A stretch of 64,000 bases of DNA from Acetobacteraceae bacterium H6797 (GCA_015223225.1 JADFCQ010000001.1:1203639-1267638); one strand, 5' to 3'; shown: positions 25,713 to 36,190, counted from the first letter of the stretch. Numbers and translations: made by a program. The notes: generated by a model from the letters alone, not told the origin.

Positions 25713-25871
25713 CCTGAGTGAATGCAGGGTTCGGGGTGATCACACCACCGCGATGGGGGTGCGCCCCCCCCCCGCCTCGTTTCTCGGCACCTTCGGTATG
25801 GGAACATGCGCCCGTTTTATTGTCCGCCCCCCCGAGGTGCAGGGCCGCAGCCGCGGCGCTAAGCTCCCCGC

Positions 25872-26702
25872 ATGACGACGCAGCCCCACACCCGCCGCGC
25901 CCTTCTCGGCGCCGGCGCCGCCCTGGCCCTGGCCCGCAAGGCGGCCGCCGCGCCGGAGAGCCTCGCCTTCGCCCGCGAGCCCGCGCAGGGCATGCTGGTG
26001 ACCGGCCGCACCGCGCCGGGCACGCGGCTCGCGCTTGATGGCCGCAATGTCCGCGTCAGCCCGGCGGGGGATTTCGCCTTCGGCTTCGGGCGCGATGCCG
26101 GGCCGCAGGCGAGCCTGCATATCACCCACCCCGACGGCCGGGCCGAAACCCGCAGCCTCGCCATCCATAAGCGCGAATGGCGCACGCAGCGCATCAACGG
26201 CCTGCCCGAGCGCATGGTGACGCCCCCTGATGAGGTGATGGCCCGCATCCGCGCCGAGCAGGAGCGGCTGAACGCCACCCGCCGCGTCGATACGCCCGAG
26301 GCCTGGTTCGCCGAGGGCTTCCTCTGGCCGGTGCATGGGCCGATCAGCGGCGTCTATGGCAGCCAGCGCATCCTGAACGGCCAGCCCCGCGCGCCGCATC
26401 TGGGGCTGGATATCGCGGCCCCCACGGGCAGCACCGTGGTCGCCCCCGCCACCGCCCGGGTGGCCCTGGTGGGCGATCTCTATTTCACCGGCAATACCGT
26501 GATCCTCGACCACGGCCATGGCGTCGCGACCTTCCACGCCCATCTCTCCCGCGTGGATGTGCGCGAGGGCGACCATCTGCCGCGCGGCACGCCCTTCGGC
26601 GCGGTGGGCGCCACGGGGCGCGTGACGGGGCCGCATCTGCATCTCGGCCTTTTCTGGTTTTCAACCTCTCTCGATATCCAGCCGCTGCTGTCAGCCGAAT
26701 GA
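25872..26702 (+). CDS. M23 family metallopeptidase
   Basis: An exported LytM-type zinc endopeptidase, probably cutting peptidoglycan cross-bridges or acting as an amidase activator. The 276-residue product has a twin-arginine-like signal (HTRRALLGAGAALALARKAA), a small beta-rich domain (about 35-110), a linker helix, and a C-terminal M23 domain. The zinc ligands are in APHLGLDIAAPTGS (HxxxD) and GPHLHLGLF (HxH), with a further His in TFHAHLSRVD. The catalytic set appears complete, so it is likely an active enzyme. Confidence 0.92.
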   Translation: MTTQPHTRRALLGAGAALALARKAAAAPESLAFAREPAQGMLVTGRTAPGTRLALDGRNVRVSPAGDFAFGFGRDAGPQASLHITHPDGRAETRSLAIHKREWRTQRINGLPERMVTPPDEVMARIRAEQERLNATRRVDTPEAWFAEGFLWPVHGPISGVYGSQRILNGQPRAPHLGLDIAAPTGSTVVAPATARVALVGDLYFTGNTVILDHGHGVATFHAHLSRVDVREGDHLPRGTPFGAVGATGRVTGPHLHLGLFWFSTSLDIQPLLSAE

Positions 26703-26751
26703 GCCCTGGCGCGTTAAGGGGGCAGCAAGGTCTGTCCCGGAAAATGCGCCT

Positions 26752-26961
26752 ATGTCCAGCGCCACGATCCCGCCTCGCTCTGGCGAGACGCATGCCCCGA
26801 TCATCGCCCTCTTTCCCGGCGATGACGTCGCCCTCGCCGCCATCGAGCGGCTGGGCCTGCGGCTGCTGCGTTTCGCCGGGCCGGGCGTGGCGGTGCTGGA
26901 TTATCAGGCCGGCTGCACGGGCAAACTCTACCAGGCCGGCGCGACGCTGGTGATCGACTGA
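26752..26961 (+). CDS. Small hypothetical protein
   Basis: A 69-residue product with no signal peptide. Residues 18-69 (ALFPGDDVALAAIERLGLRL through CTGKLYQAGATLVID) look like a compact alpha/beta domain. It follows the M23 gene by 49 bp. I do not recognise a family, and the call rests on frame, composition and good spacing only. Confidence 0.55.
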   Translation: MSSATIPPRSGETHAPIIALFPGDDVALAAIERLGLRLLRFAGPGVAVLDYQAGCTGKLYQAGATLVID

Positions 26962-27053
26962 CGGGTTCATGACACGCAGCATGATACCGTCGATCGTTTG
27001 ACACACGAGGCCGGAACGTGATTTCCTTCATCCCCACGGCAGGAGGAAGAAAA

Positions 27054-27680
27054 ATGTCGATCCAGCTAGGCCAAACGGCTCCGGACTTCACCGCCCAGAC
27101 CAGCCAGGGCGAGATCAGCTTCCATGAATGGCTCGGGAATTCCTGGGGCGTGCTCTTCAGCCATCCCAAGGACTATACCCCCGTCTGCACCACGGAACTG
27201 GGCGAGACGGCCCGGCTCAAGCCGGAATTCGACAAGCGCGGCGTGAAGGTGATCGGCCTCTCGGTCGACCAGCTCACCAACCATGCCGGCTGGGAAGCCG
27301 ATATCAAGGAAACCCAGGGCACGGCCGTTAATTTCCCGATCATCGCCGACCACGATCGCAAGGTCTCGACGCTCTATGGCATGATCCACCCCGAGGCCGA
27401 CCCCTCGGTGACGGTGCGCGTCGTCTATGTGATCGATCCGAACAAGAAGGTCCGCCTTTCGCTGACCTATCCGCCCTCGACGGGCCGGAACTTCGCCGAG
27501 ATCCTGCGCGTCATCGACAGCCTGCAGCTCACCGACAAGCACAAGGTGGCGACGCCGGTGAACTGGCAGCCGGGCGATAAGGCCATCATCGTGCCCTCCG
27601 TCTCGGATGCCGATGCCAAGGAGCGCTTCCCCCAGGGTTGGGAAGCGCAGAAGCCCTATCTGCGCTGGGTGAAGGTCTGA
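27054..27680 (+). CDS. 1-Cys peroxiredoxin (Prx6 type)
   Basis: A thiol peroxidase that reduces hydrogen peroxide and organic hydroperoxides. AGGAGG lies just before the ATG at 27054, which is chosen over an in-frame GTG at 27018. The 208-residue product has the peroxidatic Cys45 in KDYTPVCTTELG, the only cysteine, so a 1-Cys mechanism is expected. The C-terminal part with SLTYPPSTGRNFAEILRV and VNWQPGDKAIIVPSV is typical of the Prx6 group. It is followed after 4 bp by a cysteine synthase, probably in one transcript. Confidence 0.95.
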   Translation: MSIQLGQTAPDFTAQTSQGEISFHEWLGNSWGVLFSHPKDYTPVCTTELGETARLKPEFDKRGVKVIGLSVDQLTNHAGWEADIKETQGTAVNFPIIADHDRKVSTLYGMIHPEADPSVTVRVVYVIDPNKKVRLSLTYPPSTGRNFAEILRVIDSLQLTDKHKVATPVNWQPGDKAIIVPSVSDADAKERFPQGWEAQKPYLRWVKV

Positions 27681-27684
27681 ACCG

Positions 27685-28704
27685 ATGACGAGTGGCGCGG
27701 TTCGGGGTGTGGGGCGAGTGGATGGCTTCTGGGGCGCGGTGGGCCATACGCCCCTCATCCGCCTCGCCCGCGCCTCGGCCGCGACGGGGTGCGAGATCCT
27801 CGGCAAGGCCGAGTTCATGAATCCGGGCGGCTCGGTGAAGGACCGGGCCGCGCTGGGCATCCTGAAGGACGCCATGGCCCGCGGCCTGCTCACCCCCGGC
27901 AAGCCGGGCACAGTGGTCGAGGGCACGGCGGGCAATACCGGCATCGGCTTAGCGCTGGCGGCCAATGCCATGGGCTGGCGCAGCACCATCGTGATGCCCG
28001 AGACCCAGAGCCGCGAGAAAATCGACTTCCTGCGCATGATCGGCGCCGATCTGCGCCTCGTCCCGGCCAAGCCGTTTTCCGACCCGGGCAATTACGTCCA
28101 TGTCTCTCGCCGCATCGCGGAGGAGGAAGGCGGCGTCTGGGCCAATCAGTTCGACAATCTCGCCAATGCCCGCGCCCATGAGGAGACGACCGGCCCCGAA
28201 ATCTGGGAGGAGACCGGCGGCAAGATCGACGCCTTCACCTGCGCCTGCGGCACCGGCGGCACGCTGGCCGGCATCGCGCGGGCGCTGAAGGCGCGCAATC
28301 CCAAGATCCGCACCGTGCTGGCCGATCCGGCGGGCTCGGCGCTCTACAACTGGATCTCGTCCGGCGAGGTGAAGGCGAGCCCGGGCAGTTCCATCACCGA
28401 GGGCATCGGCCAGGCGGCGCGCGTGCCGGGCAATCTCGAAGGCGCACCCATCGACGAGGCGATCCGGATCGAGGACCCGGCGGCGCTGGAGCAGGTTTTC
28501 GGCCTGCTGATCGAGGAAGGGCTCTCGGTGGGCGGCAGCGCGGGGATCAATGTCGCGGCGGCCATCGAGGTGGCCCGTCGGCTCGGGCCGGGGCACACCA
28601 TCGTCACCATCCTTTGCGATGGCGGCTCGCGCTATCAGTCGAAGCTCTTCAACCCGGACTTCCTGCGCGAGCGGAACCTGCCCCTACCGCGCTGGCTGGC
28701 CTGA
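27685..28704 (+). CDS. cysK: Cysteine synthase A
   Basis: CysK makes L-cysteine from O-acetylserine and sulfide with PLP. The 339-residue product has the PLP lysine in NPGGSVKDRAALG, the phosphate-binding loop GTAGNTGIGLALAA, CGTGGTLAGIARAL, and a C-terminal DGGSRYQSKLFNPDFL. The N-terminus has about ten extra residues before DGFWGAVGHTPLIRL. Pairing with the 1-Cys peroxiredoxin suggests a thiol or oxidative-stress theme, which is an inference from spacing. Confidence 0.93.
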   Translation: MTSGAVRGVGRVDGFWGAVGHTPLIRLARASAATGCEILGKAEFMNPGGSVKDRAALGILKDAMARGLLTPGKPGTVVEGTAGNTGIGLALAANAMGWRSTIVMPETQSREKIDFLRMIGADLRLVPAKPFSDPGNYVHVSRRIAEEEGGVWANQFDNLANARAHEETTGPEIWEETGGKIDAFTCACGTGGTLAGIARALKARNPKIRTVLADPAGSALYNWISSGEVKASPGSSITEGIGQAARVPGNLEGAPIDEAIRIEDPAALEQVFGLLIEEGLSVGGSAGINVAAAIEVARRLGPGHTIVTILCDGGSRYQSKLFNPDFLRERNLPLPRWLA

Positions 28705-28725
28705 GCCAGCCCGCGCTAGGGCAGC

Positions 28726-29433
28726 CTACTCCGCCGCGAGCGCGTGCTGAACGGGCGGGGTATTGCGCACGCGAACCAGGGTGAAGAGGCCGATCGGCGG
28801 GCAGTTCTCCTGCGCCTCCACCTCGGCCTGCTTCGGGTCGAGCAGGTCCGTCAGCTCGAAATCCGGGTGCCAGCCGAGCACGCGGGCGAGCGGCGCCATG
28901 CTGCGCTCCACCCACCAGCGCGGGCCGGACTGCGCCGCGAAATGGTTCACGAAAAGCAGGTGGCCGCCGGGGCGGACCACGCGGCTCATCTCGGCGAAGA
29001 GCTTCTTCGCATCGGGCACGACGCTCGCGGTGAACATCGCGACGGCGATGTCGAAGGAGGCATCGGCGAAGGCCATCTTCTCCGCGTCCATCTCGAGCAG
29101 GCCGCCGACATGGGCGAGCTTCTCGTTGGAAACACGTTCCTGCGCCTTCTGGAGCATCTCGCGGGAGAGGTCGATGCCGACCACCCGCTTCTCGGCGCGA
29201 TAGAGCGGCAGCGCCAGGCCGGTGCCGACGCCCACCTCGAGCACGTCGGTGCCCGGCAGGCGGTTCGCGGCCTCGACCGCGCGGCGGCGGCCGGGCGCGG
29301 AGACACCGCCGAAAACCAGATCATAGAAGCCGGCCCAGCGCCGGTAGGCGTCCCGCACGGAATCCGCGTCGAGCGTGGCGCGGGGGTGATCCCGTTCCGC
29401 CTCGCCGCCTGACGCTCGGAGCATCGTCGACAT
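28726..29433 (-). CDS. SAM-dependent methyltransferase, PmtA-like
   Basis: A 235-residue class I methyltransferase. Motif I is DVLEVGVGTGLALPLY, followed by VVGIDLSREMLQKAQERV, FDIAVAMFTASVVPD and VVRPGGHLLFVNHF. The N-terminal RRWAGFYDLVFGGVSAPGRR segment strongly recalls alphaproteobacterial phosphatidylethanolamine N-methyltransferases (PmtA) that make phosphatidylcholine, but another lipid or quinone substrate cannot be excluded. It is transcribed toward cysK and separated from it by 21 bp. Confidence 0.8.
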   Translation of the reverse strand: MSTMLRASGGEAERDHPRATLDADSVRDAYRRWAGFYDLVFGGVSAPGRRRAVEAANRLPGTDVLEVGVGTGLALPLYRAEKRVVGIDLSREMLQKAQERVSNEKLAHVGGLLEMDAEKMAFADASFDIAVAMFTASVVPDAKKLFAEMSRVVRPGGHLLFVNHFAAQSGPRWWVERSMAPLARVLGWHPDFELTDLLDPKQAEVEAQENCPPIGLFTLVRVRNTPPVQHALAAE

Positions 29434-29751
29434 GCCGTAACCTTAGCCTTCCTCGCCAGCGGCCGAAACCTGCCGCGGCGATGTCGCCATGGCGGTCGTC
29501 GGACAAGCCCTATTCCGCTAGACCAGCAGGCGCCGCGATGCAAGCCGATGTGCGGCGGGCGCCATCAGGCTTCTGTCATCGCCCGTCCATCCGCCGGCAA
29601 TATCGGCCTGACAATGTCATGCGCCGGATCAAGCTTTCACGAAACTCGCCGAGATGGCGCCGCGTTGCGCTCTCGCCCCAGCCTGAGTTGTCATCGGGCG
29701 GGCCGTCCCGAATAGCATATCCGAAATGGCAAGTCGCAGGTGGAGCCGCTC
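29434..29751. other. 318 bp intergenic region without a gene
   Basis: Region between divergent genes (methyltransferase and MFS transporter). No coding frame with plausible start and family resemblance is seen, and no stable terminator. It should hold promoters for both flanking genes; I cannot fix a convincing -35/-10 pair by eye. Confidence 0.5.
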
Positions 29752-30954
29752 ATGACGCGTAGCCTGATCGCACTGCTGGCGCTGAACTTCTTCATGTCGG
29801 ACGTGCGGGACGGGCTGGGGCCCTTCCTGGGCGTGCTGCTCCAGGCCCAGGGCTTCCCACCGGCCGAGATCGGCGTGGTGATGACGCTGGGCGGGCTACT
29901 GGGCGTGGTCGCCTCCATTCCCCTCGGCGCGCTGATCGATGCCTCGCGGGCCAAGCGCATGGTGCTGGCCATCGCGACGGTGGGCGTGACCATCGCCTGC
30001 GGGGCGATTTTCCTCGCCCCCTATTTCGGCGTGGTCGTGGCGGCGCAGACGGTGGCCGGCGTCGCGGGCGCGGCCTTCGCCCCGGCCATCGCCGGCCTCA
30101 CGCTCGGCCTCGTCGGCCAGCGCGGCTATGCGGAGCAGCTCGGCAGGAACGAGGCGGCGAATCACGCGGGCAATATGGTCGCAGCACTCGCGGCGGGTGG
30201 GCTTTCCTATCTCTTCGGCCTGCCGGCGGTGCTCGCCCTCATGGCCGGGCTCGCGGTGATGGGCCTGCTGGCGCTCGCCGCCATCGACCCCGCCGATATC
30301 GACCATGCCGCCGCGCGCGGCCTCGCCGAGGGGCAGCCGGAGGGCGAGAAGGCCTCGCTAGGCACGCTTCTGGCCCGCCCCGCGCTGCTCGTGCTGGCGG
30401 TGACCATGGCGCTCTTCCACCTCGCCAATGCCTCGATGCTGCCGCTGCTGGGCCAGGCCATGGTGGCGCGCGGCGCGGGCGATCCGGGCGCCTATACGGC
30501 GGCCACCGTCGTCATCGCCCAGGCGAGCATGATCCCCGTGGCACTGCTGGCCGCCCGCTGGTCGGAGAAGGTCGGATTCGGGCCTGTCATGCTGGTGGGC
30601 CTCGCGGCGCTGCCGATTCGCGGCCTCATCGCCGGGCTCTCGGCCGACCCGTGGATTCTCGTGCCGGTGCAGATTCTCGACGGGGTGGGCGCGGGCACGC
30701 TCGGCGTCGCCATGCCCGGCATGGTCGCGCGGCTGACGCGGGGCACCGGCCATACCAATGCCGCGCTGGGCGCCATCCTGGCCATTCAGGGCGTCGGCGG
30801 GGCGCTGAGCGCGGCTCTGGGCGGGACGGTGGCGCAATATATGGGCTATGGCGCGGCCTTCCTCGTTCTTGGCGCCATCGCGCTGGTCGCGGTGCTGCTC
30901 TGGCTGCTGGCCGAGCGCTTCCTGGAAGGGGCGCGCGGCGGGGTGCCCGCATAA
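29752..30954 (+). CDS. MFS transporter
   Basis: A major facilitator superfamily secondary transporter of the inner membrane, 400 residues from the ATG at 29752 (AGGTGGAG upstream; an in-frame GTG at 29740 is less likely). About twelve hydrophobic segments are visible, with the loop 2-3 signature near [17 protein letters not shown] and a central cytoplasmic loop around [13 protein letters not shown]. The substrate cannot be inferred; drug or metabolite export is common for this type. Confidence 0.87.
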   Translation: MTRSLIALLALNFFMSDVRDGLGPFLGVLLQAQGFPPAEIGVVMTLGGLLGVVASIPLGALIDASRAKRMVLAIATVGVTIACGAIFLAPYFGVVVAAQTVAGVAGAAFAPAIAGLTLGLVGQRGYAEQLGRNEAANHAGNMVAALAAGGLSYLFGLPAVLALMAGLAVMGLLALAAIDPADIDHAAARGLAEGQPEGEKASLGTLLARPALLVLAVTMALFHLANASMLPLLGQAMVARGAGDPGAYTAATVVIAQASMIPVALLAARWSEKVGFGPVMLVGLAALPIRGLIAGLSADPWILVPVQILDGVGAGTLGVAMPGMVARLTRGTGHTNAALGAILAIQGVGGALSAALGGTVAQYMGYGAAFLVLGAIALVAVLLWLLAERFLEGARGGVPA

Positions 30955-30990
30955 AAATTCACGTAACTCGAAACAACGCATGACAGGCGC

Positions 30991-31018
30991 TTGACGGCGG
31001 GCGCGGCACCCCATAAAT
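30991..31018 (+). promoter_or_regulatory. Probable sigma-70 promoter of tRNA-Leu
   Basis: TTGACG (30991-30996) is followed 15-16 bases later by CATAAAT (31012-31018), about 33 bp before the mature tRNA 5' end. The -35 is near-consensus and the -10 is moderate. Confidence 0.55.
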
Positions 31019-31050
31019 CGCCTCCCACGCCGAAAGGCTGACACCTCCTC

Positions 31051-31134
<84 letters not shown>

Positions 31135-31240
31135 TTTTACCGACTATGAGTGACGTGAGCGGCACGCGGCAATGAACTTGCCACGGCGCCTTTTCGTCGT
31201 TTCTGTGGACCGTCCCGCGATGCCCGGAGAGACCCTGTTC

Positions 31241-31876
31241 ATGCCGAATGCGACCATCCATCTGCATCGTCATGACCTGCCGGACGGGCTGGACCTCGGC
31301 CCCGTCGTCGCCATCGATACCGAGACCATGGGCCTCAAGCCGCATCGCGACCGGCTCTGCCTCGTGCAGCTCTCCTCGGGCGACGGCACGGCCCATTGCG
31401 TGCAGATCATCCCGCCCTCGCTCGGCGGCCGCGGCAGCGACTGCCCCAATCTCAAGCGCCTGCTCGAGAACAAGGAGCAGGTGAAGCTCTTCCACTTCGC
31501 CCGCTTCGACGTCGCCATCCTGCACAAGGCGCTGGGCGTGGAGATGGCCTCCGTCCGCTGCACCAAGATCGCCGCCAAGCTCGTGCGCACCTTCACCGAC
31601 CGCCACGGGCTGAAGGACCTCTGCCGCGAGCTGCTGGGCGTGGAGATCTCGAAGCAGCAGCAGAGCTCGGATTGGGGCGCGCCCAACCTCTCCCCCGAGC
31701 AGCTCGCCTATGCGGCCTCGGACGTGCTGCATCTGCACGCGCTCTGGGCCAAGCTGGAGGGGCTGCTGATCCGCGAGGGGCGGCTCGAACTGGCCCAGGC
31801 CTGTTTCGACTTCCTGCCCGCGCGCGGCAAGCTTGACCTTCTGGGTTATGAAGACCCCGACATCTTCGCCCATTGA
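31241..31876 (+). CDS. rnd: Ribonuclease D-like 3'-5' exonuclease
   Basis: A DEDDy-type 3'-5' exoribonuclease likely involved in tRNA 3' processing, which fits its position next to a tRNA gene. GGAGAG lies about ten bases before the ATG at 31241, giving 211 residues. Active-site motifs are VAIDTETMGL (Exo I), KLFHFARFDVAIL (Exo II) and LAYAASDVLHLHAL (Exo III). The HRDC domain of full-length RNase D is absent, as in the short alphaproteobacterial form. Confidence 0.88.
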   Translation: MPNATIHLHRHDLPDGLDLGPVVAIDTETMGLKPHRDRLCLVQLSSGDGTAHCVQIIPPSLGGRGSDCPNLKRLLENKEQVKLFHFARFDVAILHKALGVEMASVRCTKIAAKLVRTFTDRHGLKDLCRELLGVEISKQQQSSDWGAPNLSPEQLAYAASDVLHLHALWAKLEGLLIREGRLELAQACFDFLPARGKLDLLGYEDPDIFAH

Positions 31877-31917
31877 GGCGGCGATGCGCGACATTTCCGC
31901 GTCGGTTCCCTCTCAGT

Positions 31918-31933
31918 TTGGCACGATTCTTGT
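31918..31933 (+). promoter_or_regulatory. Sigma-54-like promoter upstream of lptC-lptA-lptB-rpoN
   Basis: TTGGCACG at 31918-31925 is a perfect -24 box. With the invariant ten-base spacing between GG and the -12 dinucleotide, the downstream element reads TTGT instead of TTGC. It would give a start about 150 bp before lptC. No enhancer-binding protein gene or obvious activator site lies next to it, so its activity is uncertain. Confidence 0.45.
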
Positions 31934-31962
31934 CGAAGCCCTACGGAACCCCCTCATCCGCG

Positions 31963-31991
31963 TTGACCCGACCCGCGAGGCACCCCATACA
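31963..31991 (+). promoter_or_regulatory. Possible sigma-70 promoter upstream of lptC
   Basis: TTGACC (31963-31968) and CATACA (31986-31991) are separated by 17 bases. The -35 matches well and the -10 is weak. It could give housekeeping transcription of the essential lpt genes. Confidence 0.4.
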
Positions 31992-32095
31992 GGGGGCGTG
32001 ATGACCTTCGCGCGCGCCTTCATGCCGGCCCCCGCCGCCCGCCTCGCGGGCGATGCGTGCCCGCGCCCATGGCGCGGCGCAATCGGGGAGCGCCA

Positions 32096-32788
32096 ATGAC
32101 CGGCCAGCCCGATCGCAAGCCCACCATCCTGCCCAGCGGCGGCAATGGCACCCGGCGGATCATCACCCCGTCCCGCGCACGCCAGACCATCACGCCCGGC
32201 GCCATCACGCGCCATCGCGTCGCGGTCACCATTGCGAAGTGGCTGCTGCCCGTCGCGGCGCTGGCCCTGCTCTCGCTGCTGGTGCTCTGGCCGGAACTGG
32301 ATCGCGAGGGCGACCGCGGCCGCCTTTCCTTCCGCCGCACCACGCAGGTCTCGCCCGAGGCGGCGCGGGTGATCAACCCGCGCTACCAGGGCGTGGACAA
32401 TACCGACCGGCCCTTCACCGTGACCGCGAGCGTCGCCGCCCAGCGCGGCACGAGCAATCAGGTGGATCTCGACAAGCCGCGGGCCGATATCTCGCTCGGC
32501 AACGGCGCATGGGTGCTGCTGGAATCCGACAAGGGCCTGCATGACCGGGACAAGAACACGCTCGATCTCGATGGCCATGTCACCCTCTGGCATGACAACG
32601 GCATCACCATGACCACCGGCAGCGCCGCCATCGACCTGACGGGCGGCAATGCGTCGGGCAATACCCCCGTGGCGGCGCAGGGGCCTTTCGGCACCCTGAC
32701 GAGCGACGGCTTCTCCCTCATCGATCGCGGCCGGGTGGTGGTCTTCACCGGCCATGCCCATGCCGTGCTGGAGGGCAGCAGCCCATGA
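32096..32788 (+). CDS. lptC: LPS export protein LptC
   Basis: LptC is the bitopic inner-membrane protein that passes LPS from LptBFG to LptA. The ATG at 32096, with GGGGAG upstream, gives 230 residues. A cytoplasmic Arg-rich start leads to a membrane helix (about 45-65, WLLPVAALALLSLLVLW). A periplasmic beta-jellyroll domain then has PRYQGVDNTDRPFTVTA, ISLGNGAWVLLESDKG and the LptC-like HVTLWHDNGITMTTGSA. The start overlaps nothing upstream; the stop overlaps lptA by four bases. Confidence 0.9.
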   Translation: MTGQPDRKPTILPSGGNGTRRIITPSRARQTITPGAITRHRVAVTIAKWLLPVAALALLSLLVLWPELDREGDRGRLSFRRTTQVSPEAARVINPRYQGVDNTDRPFTVTASVAAQRGTSNQVDLDKPRADISLGNGAWVLLESDKGLHDRDKNTLDLDGHVTLWHDNGITMTTGSAAIDLTGGNASGNTPVAAQGPFGTLTSDGFSLIDRGRVVVFTGHAHAVLEGSSP

Positions 32789-33731
32789 GCCGCCGAAATC
32801 CGCTTCTCGCCGCCCTGCTCGCAGCCCCCCTCGCCGCCTTCGCGGGCCAGGCGGGCGCGCAGCAGCTCGACATGACCAAGGGCGGCCCCGTCGAGGTCAC
32901 CTCCAGCGACGGCATCGAATGGCGCCAGGACGAGCAGGTGGTGATCGCGCGCGGCAATGCCCGCGCGGTGCGCGACGGCGTGACGCTCGACGCCGACCGC
33001 ATCATCGCCCGCTATCGGCCCCGCGCCGGCCAGACTGCTCCCGCCACGCCGGAAGCGGCCGTGGGCGGCGCCGTCTCGGGCTCCAGCAGCGAGATCTGGC
33101 GGCTGGAGGCGGAAGGCAATGTCCGCATCACCAGCCAGGACGAGCGCGCCCAGGGCGAGCGCGCGGTCTATGACATGGACCGCGCCGTGATGGTGATGAC
33201 GGGCGGCAATCTGCAGCTCACCAATCCGGACAATACCATCACCGCCCGCGACAGCCTGGAATATTGGCCGCAGCGGCGCATGGCGGTGGCGCGCGGCAAT
33301 GCCTTGGTCGTCACCAAGGACGGCCGGCGCATCGCCTCGGACGTGCTTGTGTCCTACTTCCTCGATCAGGGCGCCCCCGCCCCCAGGGCCACGGCCCGCC
33401 AGGGCGGCGGCACCGTGCCGGGCTCGGGCAGCCGGATCGACCGCGTCGAGGTCTTCGGCAATGTCGAGATCCGCACCGCGGCCGAGGTGGTGCGCGGCGA
33501 TCGCGGCGTCTACAGCCCGGTGACCGCCCTGGCGCGGCTGCTCGGCAATGTCCGCATCACGCGCGGAGAGAACCAGTTGCACGGCCAGGAAGCCATCGTG
33601 AACATGCAGACCAATGTCGCCCGCCTCGTCGCCGCCCCCGGGCAGCGCGTGCAGGGCGTGGTCATGCCGAATTCGGCCGGGCCTCAGCAGGGCAATCAGC
33701 CGGGCAACCAGGCCCCCGCGGGGCGTCAGCC

Positions 33732-33735
<4 letters not shown>
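32785..33735 (+). CDS. lptA: LPS transport periplasmic protein LptA
   Basis: LptA forms the periplasmic bridge that carries LPS to the outer membrane. The 316-residue product has a signal peptide (ending near FAGQAGA) and OstA-like beta repeats: [55 protein letters not shown] and [19 protein letters not shown]. It is much longer than E. coli LptA (185 residues), suggesting extra jellyroll strands and a Gln/Pro/Asn-rich tail. It is coupled to lptC and lptB by four-base overlaps. Confidence 0.9.
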
Positions 33736-34502
<767 letters not shown>

Positions 34503-34605
34503 CGGCAGCTCTCCTGGCATCGCTGGTTCACGCGGGCGGTCAGGGGAAGGGTCAGTCAGTGTCTTACGGTTCTGACATGTCACGGCCGCGTGAGGGCTTC
34601 GGCTG

Positions 34606-36105
34606 ATGGCGATCGGGCCGCGCCTCGACTTCCGGCAATCCCAGTCGCTGGTGATGACGCCGCAGCTGCGGCAGGCCATCAAGCTGCTGCAGTCGAGCAA
34701 TATGGAGGTCTCGGCCTTCGTCGAGGAGGAGCTGGAGCGCAACCCCCTCCTCGAGCGCGACGAGCGCCCCTTCGAGCCCGGCCCCGATGCCTTCGCCGAG
34801 CGTTTCGCGGCCGAACCCGGCACGGCGACGCCCCCTTCCGAACCGCCCGACGCCTATGAGGCCGCCGCCTCGGCCAGCGTCCTGGAGGGCGCTGCCGCCG
34901 CCCTCGACGCGCCGGACTGGAGCTACAGTTACGAGGGCGCGAATGACCCTGGCCCCCGCGGCAGCGGCGGCCGGGCGGATTTCGGCGAGGACGATCGCGG
35001 CATCGACGAACTGGTGGCCGAGAAGCCCCGCTCGCTGCGCGAATTGCTGGGCGAGCAGACCCGCCTCGCCTTCACTGACCAGCGGGACCGGCTGATCGCC
35101 GCGCAATTCCTCGGCCTGGTGGATGGCGCCGGGCGCATGCCCATGGCCGATGCCACCATCGCCCAGGCCCTGGGCTGCGAGGAGGCGGCGGTCGCCCGCG
35201 TCCGTGCCGTCATGCAGCGTTTCGAGCCCGTGGGCATGTTCTGCCGTGACCTGCGGGAATGCCTCGCCGTGCAGCTACGGGAGCTGAACCGGCTCGACCC
35301 CGCCATGGCCGCCCTGCTCGACAATCTGGACCTGCTGGCCCGGCGCGACATGCGCGGATTGATGCGCGTTTGCGAGGTGGATGCCGCCGACCTCGCCGAT
35401 ATGATCGCCGAGCTGAAGCGCCTCGACCCCAAGCCCGGCGCGAGTTTCGACGAGCAGCCCATGCAGGTCGTCATCCCCGACGTGCTGATGCGGCGGGACA
35501 ATGATGGCGGCTGGCTGCTGGAGCTGAACCCCGAGACCATGCCCCGCGTGCTGGTCAATCGTGGCTTCTTCGCCCGCGCCCAGGTGAAGGCCACACGCGA
35601 GGCCAAGTCCTTCCTCGCCGAGCATCTGCAATCGGCGAATTGGCTGGTGAAATCGCTCGAGCAGCGGGCCAGCACCATCATGAAGGTCTCGGCCGAGATC
35701 GTCCGCCGGCAGGATGCCTTCTTCCGCTACGGCGTCTCCCACCTCCGCCCGCTGATCCTGCGCGACGTGGCCGAGGCGGTGGAAATGCACGAGTCGACCG
35801 TCAGCCGCGTGACCGCGAATAAATACGTCGCGACGCCACGGGGTACCTTCGAGCTGAAATATTTCTTTACCACCGCGATTCCGGGCATGGGCGGCGAAAC
35901 CCATAGCGCCGAAGCGGTGAGGCACCGGATTCGCGCCATGGTGGAGGGCGAAAGCCCGGATGATATCCTGTCCGACGACGCTATCGTGTTGCGGCTCCGT
36001 GAAGAAGGCGTGGACATCGCGCGGCGAACAGTGGCCAAATACAGGGAGGCGCTGCGCATTCCATCTTCCGTGCAGCGTAAACGCGAGAAGGCCGTCCCGG
36101 CCTGA
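34606..36105 (+). CDS. rpoN: RNA polymerase sigma-54 factor RpoN
   Basis: RpoN directs transcription from -24/-12 promoters with the aid of AAA+ activators, typically of nitrogen and envelope genes. The 499-residue product has the Gln/Leu-rich region I (QSLVMTPQLRQAIKLLQSSN). An acidic region II comes next, then a core-binding region (GFFARAQVKATREAKSFLAE). The helix-turn-helix region is VAEAVEMHESTVSRVTANKY, and the RpoN box near the end reads IARRTVAKYREAL. It is 103 bp after lptB and 85 bp before hpf, the conserved alphaproteobacterial order. Confidence 0.97.
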   Translation: MAIGPRLDFRQSQSLVMTPQLRQAIKLLQSSNMEVSAFVEEELERNPLLERDERPFEPGPDAFAERFAAEPGTATPPSEPPDAYEAAASASVLEGAAAALDAPDWSYSYEGANDPGPRGSGGRADFGEDDRGIDELVAEKPRSLRELLGEQTRLAFTDQRDRLIAAQFLGLVDGAGRMPMADATIAQALGCEEAAVARVRAVMQRFEPVGMFCRDLRECLAVQLRELNRLDPAMAALLDNLDLLARRDMRGLMRVCEVDAADLADMIAELKRLDPKPGASFDEQPMQVVIPDVLMRRDNDGGWLLELNPETMPRVLVNRGFFARAQVKATREAKSFLAEHLQSANWLVKSLEQRASTIMKVSAEIVRRQDAFFRYGVSHLRPLILRDVAEAVEMHESTVSRVTANKYVATPRGTFELKYFFTTAIPGMGGETHSAEAVRHRIRAMVEGESPDDILSDDAIVLRLREEGVDIARRTVAKYREALRIPSSVQRKREKAVPA

Positions 36106-36190
36106 CTTGGCGTTCGCGGGGCTTCCCGCTCCGCTTTCGCCCCGCCTCGCTGGGCGGCCCTTTCTCAATAGAAGAAAGGGGAAATCGCTC

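Noticed and set aside
29571..29610. Possible Pho box upstream of the MFS gene (CTGTCAT)
   Set aside because: Only the first half-site matches; the second, at correct spacing, is poor.
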